Assembly (NCBI GenBank): GCA_016785225.1
Contig: JAFBJZ010000616.1
Span: forward strand, 2,469,001-2,533,000
Source: Psettodes erumei
Lineage: Eukaryota; Chordata; Actinopteri; Pleuronectiformes; Psettodidae
Direction of reading: 5' to 3'
DNA: 64,000 bases
This document shows positions 57,101 to 64,000 of the stretch, piece by piece; the first letter of the stretch is position 1; every line of letters starts with the position of its first letter. The position numbers were made by a program, and so were the translations under genes. A model generated the notes under the pieces. The model had not been told where the DNA came from. It worked only from the letters and a program-made list of their open reading frames with translations, and made no database searches.

Positions 57101-60100
57101 AAAAAGGGGAAAAAGAGCAGTGACCTTCACTTGCTTCATGACACTTCTGACATTTTCCAGAAGGACATCAGACTTCAACTTGACTTCTTCAAAGTAGTTC
57201 CAGGACAATAAGTGGAGCTGGCTGTCCTCTGCACTGCTGCTGATCATCAGAGAGAGCAACACCGCCACCTCCGCCATCTGAGAACACATGAAAACAGGAG
57301 AGAGTTCTTACTTTATTCCAACCCGTCGCATGCCAGCCTCCCTTTGTGTGACTGCTAATCCTGAATCAAACAGGCCCTTACAGAAGGAGCAAGCTTGTCC
57401 TCAACCGCGTTGGCTTTTTTCTTCCCAGCTGGCCTCGGGACCTCGTCTTTTTCTCCATCTTGTTCCTCCTCGTCGGAGTCTGGTGGGAGGCAGAAGCCCT
57501 GTTTCTGGCTCCAGGTGGGATTGTCGGGCATATCGGGGAAGAGGAAGATAGCGGTCCGACCGGGAAGCGGGGGCACGTTGTAACGGCAGGAGATGTGAAC
57601 GGCCGTCTCCAGGGCTTTGCGGTAGCGGTCCAGCAGAGCAACGGTGTACAGCCTCTGACTGGGTCCACAGACACACAAAAAGTTACATTTTCGTCTGAGT
57701 GCGCTTTCTTTGAACTCATGCAGTTTTTTTAAATGTCTTTTAAGCTGATCTGATTTTCCCTCTGGTCATCTGATTCCTCTGAATTCTTTGGTATGAAGCG
57801 ATTTGCTGTGAGGTTCAGGGACACCTTTCGCAGCTCATTTGCTGTTCAAGCTTCAGTTACTGTAGGTGCTTCTCTTTTTTTCTGTGCAATGGTAGCCATC
57901 ATTGCTCAAGATTTTTTTTTTTTTAAACCAGTGCTGCTGCTGCTGCTGCTCCTAAAAAAACACCAAACACTGCACCAGAATTTTTCCCCAGTGACATCCA
58001 ACCAGAAAGTGGTTGGATTTCACTGTGGGTGGTGAAAGTGTGAAAAACAAAAACAGCTGAAATGTACTTGGAGAACACCCCCAGACTTTGTGGTCATTTC
58101 ACCTGTCTCTGTTGTCTTCTGGACCTGTGTCCCATAGGCCTGTGTTCAGTATTCCTGTCCTTACATGGGTCTAAGTCATGCTAATTATCAATTATTTTAA
58201 GAATTAGTGTGACAAAAATGGATGACAGTAGAATGACAATCAAACCAGTACTTAGTAGCATTCCAAGTGTTGAGTATAACCATGCTAACTGTGAGTCATG
58301 TCAAAATTAAGTAAATTCAAGAAATGAATAATATAGTCATACTTGGCCTTTAGGAGCTGCGCCTTCTTCATTCGGTACATTCGACAGATGAACGGCACTC
58401 TGAGCGTCACCCTCAACCTGCGCCTTTCAGTCGTGTCCCATTCCATTTTCCTGAAGCGCCTGCTCTTAGGAATCCTTTTCAGAATCCTAATCAGGATTTC
58501 TTTTACAGGGGGAAGTGCTTTTTGTGATGCAGAGGCTAAAGGGCAAACAGGAAAAAGAGGAGGTGATGTACAGTATGCGTGTGTTGTTGTTGTGTTGCTG
58601 ACATGTCGGCAAATCATCCCACAGTTAGTTTACAGCTTTAGTAAGTTACTAGTGACAACACAAATTAAGATTTTACATACAAAATGCGGTATTAGTGTGT
58701 GAGTGGTATTAGTACTTTTACTTGAGTAAAAGAGCTGAGTATTTCATCCACCTGTGACTTTATTCATACTTTACAGTAAGCCACTGGATGTTGATGCATC
58801 TCACCCAAAGTGTGAAGCTCCATGACGACCTTGTAGGCAGCGAGGAACCTGAAGGGAAACTGTCGGCTCTGAATCACTGCTTTCTGGAAGCACATGGAAA
58901 ACTTCATCAACGCTGCCGCGAGTTACATAACAACACCGAGGTAAGGACCAACTGACAAAGACAAATATGATCAGGCTTCTGATTTTTAATACATGATACA
59001 AAACCTGACTTATCCTTTTCTGGCTGCGTTTGTCTTGGTACCTTATTGGTCAGTCTACTGAGGATCTTCCTGTGATGAGCCTCACTGATGCCCTGAGTGA
59101 TCATGTTCCTCAGGTTCCTCAGCATGGCCATGAACGGAAGAGACTTGTTGTCTGTACGGTAGAGACATCGATCATGTGCCATCACGGCCAGGTTTGTGTG
59201 TTTGCGTTACATGCGTATGAGCATTCTGAGATTCGCCCATGCATTGAGTAATATGTGTTTATCAGCTTTGTAGTCAGGGAAGCTGAAGGTCAGAAACAGA
59301 ACACACATATTTCTTTTTTTAACGGACCTATGAGTTTTTCCCAGGTGGCGGCCTTGTTGCCCTGCGCACTGAGCAGGCGCTCCCACGTCTCTGGCTCTTT
59401 GAGCTTCATTCGCTGCCCGGCTCTCTCCCTGTCCCACGCCCCCGTCATTCCGCTGCGGGTGAACGCTTTGGGGTCAGCGGGATACCTGGCACAAACGCGA
59501 CCACGCCACAGGTTAAAGCGGAGGCAGAAAAAGATCTAACCAAATGCTTTTCTCCTGCATCATCATTATTCTGTCTGCTTATCGACATTCCTGCTAACTA
59601 CAGGATAAATCAATACAAAGCTGAAAGATGGCACATCCTCAGTTTCCTGTAAAGAAGGGACTATAAGCGGGTTGAAATGGGGTCTGGAATAAAGAGTTCA
59701 TAGTTCTTGTACAGCTCACTGGACTGATGTGAACATTGTCATTTCCCTAAACTTTGAACTAGTGTCATACAGTATACAGGTGATGATATTAAGTTATATC
59801 AGTCGATGGCCTCAAGATCACTGGCCCCACCACTGTAATCACTGGCCCTTGTCAGCTGACAGTATGGCTGGTAAACTGTTAGCTGGCCCTCCATGGTGAT
59901 TATGCTATAATACTGTAATAACAGATCTCTTGTTTCATGTGCACATAACACACTGTGTGAGCTTATGGCTGTGACACCTTATTAACAAGGCCAGGCCAGC
60001 AGGCCAATTATAATGTCCAGCCCTGGGATAAACCCTCTATAAGATGTTACTGTACAAGATGGTATTTCTACTTTCTAGAACAGAATACGTAATAGTAATT

Positions 60101-63100
60101 TGAATTTCCAGCAACACTTACTGTAAACCCTCTCTGTCTATCATTTCTGTGCACTTTAAATGGTTTATAATGTACAATAACATAGTTTGTAAGCAATGAC
60201 AACAACTTTCACTCCCCCTGTGATGCCTCTGTCAGTGGATGATGTCACATGGTATAAACATATAATGTATGACAATATAGCAATTGTAATAACAGAAAAC
60301 ATTTCTGTAGAGGAGAAGATTGAAATGTTGGTACTGGACATTATTCAACTTCAAATGTCATCATATTTTGTTTTTTTATTACAGAATTATGTGTTATAGG
60401 TTTTTATACTTCTTGAGAGATGATGAATAATTTGTGCCCACGTGCGTCGGCGCATCTTACTTCCTTCCCAGAATGGCCATGACGTGTTGGGCCGGTTCTT
60501 TGATGTGAAGCCTCTTGATCATCCTCTTCATGCTGAACTCACTCTGCTTCTTATCCACCACCTGTTTGTCGCCCTCTAACAGCAGCTGCACACAGATGCA
60601 AAACCATTACCACCCAATCTGTCCCCGGGTGTTTCAGAACTTCAGAGAACTCACATTTTTTTTAATCTTCATCAAAAATTATCTTGTGGTTTAAAAAACA
60701 CAACAGAGAAAATGTATGGGCTTACAAACTTCTTCAGAATAGATGGATCTGATCTGAGCGTGTTCGCCCATTGGCTCAGCTGCTCATCAGTTGGTTTCTG
60801 GGAAATCAGCGGAAGAAACCACAGAGTGGTCGAGAAAGGACACTTGAGGCACGTATTCACTGAACGCTTGTTTGGAGAAATGAGTCAGCTGGACTAAAAT
60901 AGAAACCATGCAAGATTTCAAGAAATTTTTTGTTTTTTAGTCAGGTCGACTGATAGTGTTGGGGGTTCAATGTTTATCTCTTTTCATTTCCTTAACCACA
61001 TTGAAACAATAAAAGCAAGAGAGACATTTGTAGTACAAATGTCTCTCTTGCTAGTGGTACAAATTTTGTACCACTAATCCCAAACTAATCCCAAGTGAGT
61101 GATATTAGTAGTATGTGGTTTAAACCTGGAGCTTCTTCCTTCTTCATTCACCCAATGTTTTCATCTGCTGACCGACAGATATATCACCATAGATAACATG
61201 CATACACTAACACTGCACTCCTCATCCTGAATCATCACAAACTGGGCACTTTAAACAAAGATGAGACAACTGGGTTATGTTTGCTGTCCATTAACAGGAT
61301 TTGTTCCCAGTCTGATTGAAAATGTTCTTGGACAGATGTTTTTAAACACTGATGGAGACTGTTTCGCTGAGTTTTTGTTGTTAGAGATGCAGCGGTGTAC
61401 ACGATACACTAATGTACACAGCGCACCACTTCAGCTTTTAAAAATGGGACTCGTGGATGACAGTTATTGTTGGAGAAAGGACGCAGGTACTTCATTTCAC
61501 GAGGGAGCTCTTGTGTTTTGTCGTTTTTGGGAGCAGGTAGTCAGAAGGGTTGACGAGTGGTTGCTGCATAAACTGCTGCCAGAACCACCACCCCCCCATC
61601 AAGTACGGTGTATGCAAAAAAAAAGTTGGACTTCCGCTGTCAGGCTTTACTGGCACTGCAACAACTGTTCTTTGACATTAGTCAGACAAAGACTGGTTAA
61701 GATTAATGTCAGACCATGTCTCTTTTGAATCTTTAATTGCAAAGGGCTGCAACACTGCCAAGGGATCCATGGGGTATATATGTGCCCAGATTTGTTTTGT
61801 CCGCTGTTTTTCAGCGACACATTCTTAAAAGAAAAGTGTAGTGAAATTATTGGGATTGTTGATGTCTCTGTATTTAAGGTCAAAGGGGGACTTGCCTTTT
61901 GTAAACAGTAGAAAAAAGATAATATCTTGTATTTATGGGATCTAAGGTTACTGATCACATGATTGTATATAAGGAAACAGCCTCTGACACCACCCTGATG
62001 AAGGCAAGATAGGCAAAGCATTTTGTGAACAAAGCATGATGTGAAACTTCAAACAAACACTGACACAAAAGAGAAAGCAGAGTGAAATGAATTCTCCTGT
62101 ACCTTGCTTTTGCGCTTCTTGGGGCTGTGCTTACAGCGGTGTTTGCGTGTGTTGTATTTGGCCAGTTGATACTCGTTGAACTGTTTGAACTTGTCAGTCA
62201 TTGCCTTCTTCAGGCACATGGGCAGGGAGCGGCTGAAGCACTGGATATACATGGTCACAGTGTTTAAGCAGAACTCACCCATTGTGATTCCATCAGGCGG
62301 CAAAACGTTCAGCAGCACTCACTGCGCTATAGAGCCTGACGACTTCCAGCCAATCGGAGGGCAGCTGCACAGCGGCGCAGAAGTATCTGCGGACGTGAGG
62401 CTTGGTGGGGGGCAGGTTGGCAGCCAGAGCCAGTAAGAAGTTTGCTGTGATGCGGATGTTCAGCTCCTGTCGAGCGTAAACTGCTGTCTGCACGAGAGAG
62501 AAAAGAACACACACGCTGCACGTGACTTCTGAAAACGATCCTCCTCGATCATCCTTCGCTGCTGCACCGTGTGTTCGCCTGCTTCTCTTATTTTCACCAC
62601 TGCACCCACTTTAGTCGCTTGGGTTGTTTACCCTGATTGGGGGCCGGCGGGGGCCTCAACATTACTGGTTTAGTTAAATGGCAAGCACATGATCTGCAGT
62701 CCAGTTTGAGACATGAATACAGATGCGTCGAAACACAAACCCGCCCACGCAGATGTGTAAACTGTACACACCTTAAGAAGGAACTGTGGGTCATGGTCAG
62801 AAATGTCCTTTGCCAGGTTTTTGATCCTGGTCCAAACACTTTCTTCAGAGTCCCACTTCTCCTGTCCTGGAGCTGTGCTCTTATTGACCAGGGAGCAACA
62901 CACAGCATTCAGCAGGAGATACTGAGGAACAGACAGAAAGAGGCAGGAGTGTGTGTTCAAGAGTTACAGTCACTTTAATCAATGCATTAAATAAGCACAC
63001 AGGAATATAACTTGGGTGTACTGGTGCAGAGAAATGATAAACTTGCAAAGGCAGCACAAGCAAGACAATATTTTTTAATCACACACTGTAGATATGCAGT

Positions 63101-63960
63101 GTAAAATTGTTTCTTCTACCTTTTTATCCTTCAGCTCCTCCTCAATCTTTTCATTTCTTCTGTCAAACTCTGCAAATTCCTCCTGTCTGATGGCCACCGT
63201 TAGTTCAGGCTCCTGGCTGACCATCTCTGTTCCCAAGTTGGGTAACTCTGTGGTCGTGCCAGCATCAGTTTCCTCCACTGTCTCCTCCTCCTGCTCTTCA
63301 GGCAACACATCATCTTCCTCAGAAGGTCACGTTAAAACAGTAATTATCCATCAAATCTACTTTATCAAATATTTTAAATGAGAATGTATTAGCAACTATG
63401 CTAAAACAAGATAAATGATTTGAAAAAGTCAAACAAATGAAAAATAGTTCATGTACCACACTTGTTTCTTCAAAACAGGACTGCATCACTTCAGATATTT
63501 CCTCTCTGCCTTCGTCTGCTCCGACATCCATCTTCTGCTCTCCGTCAAGACTATGATGCAGGAATGAAGGGGGATGAGCAAAGCGATTGAGCAGAGTACC
63601 ACCAGCCAGGGATGTGGAGGTCAAAGAAAAGGAGAGAAGAGGCGATTCGGCAGTCAGGAGCTTGTTCTGGGTGCTGAGGAGGGAAGAGGAGAGGGAAGGC
63701 GAGACGGAAGAGGTACTGAGAAGGGAGGACGATGTGGAGGACAGGCTGGACGGCTGGACAGAGGAGTAGGAGGAGGGTCGTGCTGCAAAGTTTAGGAGTG
63801 GAGACAGGGTCTGGGACATAACCGTGGAGGTCTGGGCTAAGAACTTATTCTCCAGATTTGGAGGAGCATAGTTGGAAGACAAACTTCTCCCACACTTGGC
63901 CTGCTGCGGGTGCTGCTCTCCTTGGGCCACATTATTCTGCTGCAAAGTCAGGGCCCTCAT
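38077..63960 (-). CDS. tep1: Telomerase protein component 1 / vault-associated TEP1
   Basis: Fifty-five coding exons, about 2612 aa: 38077-38196, 38581-38685, 39300-39382, 39790-39904, 40253-40352, 40502-40648, 41064-41185, 41276-41406, 41565-41691, 41955-42040, 42165-42288, 42508-42612, 42693-42800, 43098-43249, 43353-43604, 44254-44389, 44690-44746, 45160-45369, 45834-45989, 46297-46396, 46473-46597, 46857-46977, 47164-47374, 47455-47484, 47655-47769, 48243-48331, 48411-48544, 49103-49262, 49410-49545, 51263-51349, 51426-51626, 51873-52014, 52104-52291, 53334-53522, 53751-53867 (frame-breaking), 54093-54206, 54352-54473, 55264-55555, 55869-56012, 56278-56349, 56513-56631, 56803-56874, 57125-57277, 57382-57658, 58343-58535, 58805-58883, 59042-59151, 59328-59485, 60461-60585, 60726-60797, 62103-62240, 62323-62487, 62772-62921, 63120-63317, 63457-63960. 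Domains: Ser-rich N-terminus (1-168); TROVE RNA-binding (about 235-640: RRYFCAAVQLPSDW, LPFMAMLRNLRNM); vWA-like (about 640-860), lacking an obvious DxSxS metal site; DUF4062 (910-1007: VRVFVSSTFRDMHAERD); NACHT (Walker A GGPGEGKT about 1178, Walker B LVLVVDGAD about 1270); then WD40 repeats to the end (KLYFLSWKE). TEP1 binds telomerase RNA and vault RNA. First exon(s) may lie beyond 64000. Confidence 0.93.
38965..39120. repeat. Teleost MITE (AGTGGTGGAACAAGTA... family)
   Basis: It begins ACAGTGGTGGAACAAGTACT and continues with ACAAGTAAAAGTAATGCATTA, TAAGTACAGAAACATCATTGG and CAAAATGTACTAGAAGTATT. This is the layout of a short inverted-repeat element found in very many teleost introns. It sits in the tep1 intron 38686-39299, followed by an (ATT)n run. 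The superfamily (hAT-like) is a guess. Confidence 0.65.
39118..39148. repeat. (ATT)n microsatellite
   Basis: About ten ATT units abutting the MITE at 38965-39120. Confidence 0.9.
43605..44253 (-). other. tep1 intron, nothing recognised
   Basis: AT-rich intron between exons 43353-43604 and 44254-44389, with no repeat or ORF of note. Confidence 0.5.
44576..44595. repeat. (CA)n microsatellite
   Basis: About ten CA units in a tep1 intron. Confidence 0.85.
49600..50425 (+). mobile_element. Dead Tc1-like DNA transposon in a tep1 intron
   Basis: The left end TTAAAGGAACACTTTT and the inverted right end TTAAAGGTAAACTTT form imperfect terminal repeats. The inside, on the plus strand (opposite to tep1), keeps two pieces of a Tc1-family transposase and lacks the middle. 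It accounts for most of the 1.7 kb intron 49546-51262. The rest of that intron (50426-51262) shows nothing I recognise. Confidence 0.75.
49933..50190 (+). pseudogene. Tc1-like transposase remnant
   Basis: An N-terminal helix-turn-helix piece (PPSTLSKAWRRFQETGSYSRR) is fused by deletion to the C-terminal signature DWPPRSPDLNQIKHLWDI of Tc1 transposases. The second and third catalytic acidic residues cannot both be present in a frame this short, so it is inactive. Confidence 0.75.
51263..53522 (-). other. tep1: NACHT ATPase module of tep1
   Basis: Exons 53334-53522 (Walker A GGPGEGKT, with hydrophobic GGMVVVE before it), 52104-52291, 51873-52014 (Walker B LVLVVDGADAVQ), 51426-51626 and 51263-51349 make a complete nucleotide-binding module. 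The Walker A lysine and threonine and the Walker B acidic residues are intact, so ATP/GTP binding is plausible. The intron 52292-53333 shows nothing clear beyond AT-rich sequence and short TATA runs. Confidence 0.88.
53751..53867 (-). pseudogene. tep1: tep1 exon with one-base frame break
   Basis: From the natural acceptor (TTCCCCAG|) the exon reads YLCEWGGVVEG, as in vertebrate TEP1. It then runs into a stop, because the next conserved block (KPYLKNLEEFGKAVLEDLW) is in a frame one base away. The phase of neighbours requires 118 bp; the exon has 117. The lost base is in the GGGAAA run at about 53832-53838. Use of an internal AG (GGGGAG|GTG, exon end 53847) would keep the frame but drop about seven conserved codons. 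An assembly error is a real alternative. Confidence 0.75.
55264..55555 (-). other. tep1: DUF4062 exon of tep1
   Basis: One 292 bp exon encodes the whole DUF4062 core: WRGVRVFVSSTFRDMHAERD, then ELRWGVTEEES and QMMVGILGERYGLVPP. It is strikingly GC-rich compared with its AT-rich flanks. In STAND-type proteins this fold lies just before the NACHT module, as here. The intron before it (54474-55263) shows nothing recognisable. Confidence 0.9.
56727..56755. repeat. (GT)n microsatellite
   Basis: A GTGT run with one interruption, in the tep1 intron between 56631 and 56803. Confidence 0.85.
58700..58745. repeat. MITE end fragment
   Basis: GTACTTTTACTTGAGTAAAAG followed by AGCTGAGTATTTCATCCACC is the right end of the same MITE family seen at 38965-39120, truncated. 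It lies in the tep1 intron 58536-58804. Confidence 0.5.
59486..60460 (-). other. tep1 intron, nothing recognised
   Basis: A 975 bp AT-rich intron with a few CTGGCC-containing imperfect repeats near 59815-59885. I see no mobile element or ORF that I can name. Confidence 0.4.
61014..61076. repeat. Two adjoining perfect palindromes
   Basis: First: arms 61014-61032 (AGCAAGAGAGACATTTGTA) and 61034-61052, perfect over 19 bp with a one-base centre. Second: arms 61052-61063 (TAGTGGTACAAA) and 61065-61076, perfect over 12 bp with a one-base centre. The two share base 61052. They are in the large tep1 intron 60798-62102. Confidence 0.9.
61190..61850 (+). mobile_element. Probable L1-like LINE ORF2 C-terminal fragment
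   Basis: An open plus-strand stretch (61261-61728) includes LQLLKMGLVDDSYCWRKDAG, then TSFHEGALVFCRFWEQVV. The order Cys, E/DxGT, His, FW resembles the zinc-knuckle end of L1/Tx1-type LINE ORF2 proteins ('C..C...GT..H..W.C.....FW'). Degenerate and 5'-truncated. It fills the middle of the tep1 intron 60798-62102. Confidence 0.45.
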
Positions 63961-64000
63961 CTCTGCAGAGAAACACAGAAAGTCAAGGGCTGCAGTTCAA

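Larger units (their letters stand above)
60461..62921 (-). other. tep1: TROVE RNA-binding region of tep1 (5' half)
   Basis: Exons 62772-62921, 62323-62487, 62103-62240, 60726-60797 and 60461-60585 encode the start of the TROVE domain: helical repeats with RRYFCAAVQLPSDWLEV, FKQFNEYQLAKYN and a very basic RKHRCKHSPKKRKSK segment. It continues in 59328-59485 (WDRERAGQRMKL) and 59042-59151. In the Ro60/TEP1 family this HEAT-like ring binds structured small RNAs. All five exons join in frame. Confidence 0.88.

Noticed and set aside
61647..62021. 124-codon minus-strand frame
   Set aside because: It lies in the LINE-bearing intron of tep1 without splice logic or family match.
1..64000. tRNA, rRNA or snRNA genes
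   Set aside because: I saw no A-box/B-box pair with a cloverleaf and no recognisable rRNA or snRNA core on either strand. A covariance-model scan would be decisive.

Overview
The window is nuclear DNA of a ray-finned fish, probably a spiny-rayed teleost. Genes are split into many short exons with GT/AG introns of about 80-600 bp. The introns carry teleost-type repeats: Tc1-like transposons and their internally deleted derivatives, a CR1/Rex1-like LINE remnant, teleost MITEs and many microsatellites. All coding exons I can support lie on the minus strand, in three tandem genes.

Region 1 (about 1-17.8 kb): an apolipoprotein L (ApoL)-like gene cut by the left window edge. It starts with a Met at 15802 and has a non-coding first exon near 17.7 kb. 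I reconstruct 47 coding exons inside the window. Forty-five are short and almost all symmetric phase 0. The core alternates a basic/aromatic exon ('F', like EKGGIFSGMFKKSPKP) with a serine/acidic exon ('S', like ELSASSDSLSENN), about 15 F and 13 S. Acidic and basic linkers, an LMEWWNTV motif and the ApoL hydrophobic domain follow.

Region 2 (about 17.8-20.8 kb) is intergenic: a decayed LINE, simple repeats, and some exon-like open stretches I could not identify.

Region 3 (20.8-37.1 kb): a second, complete ApoL-like paralogue of 36 coding exons and about 1056 aa. It has exactly seven F/S pairs, three of them nearly identical. It also has five Asn-Pro-Phe (EH-domain ligand) motifs and PxxPxR (SH3-ligand-like) motifs, then the same LMEWWNTV motif and a full ApoL domain. 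Neither paralogue shows a signal peptide, so both look like intracellular membrane-acting proteins with long multivalent N-terminal arms. This pair is the least described thing in the window.

Region 4 (37.7-64 kb): tep1 (telomerase/vault-associated protein 1), 55 coding exons and about 2612 aa, with TROVE, vWA-like, DUF4062, NACHT and WD40 domains in the usual order. The coding sum is one base short. The missing base maps to one exon (53751-53867), where the conserved frame breaks. Region 1 has one F exon (8277-8332) that is also one base short, inside an A run. Both may be assembly errors or real lesions. The tep1 introns contain a dead Tc1-like element, a LINE fragment, MITEs and a striking pair of adjoining perfect palindromes.
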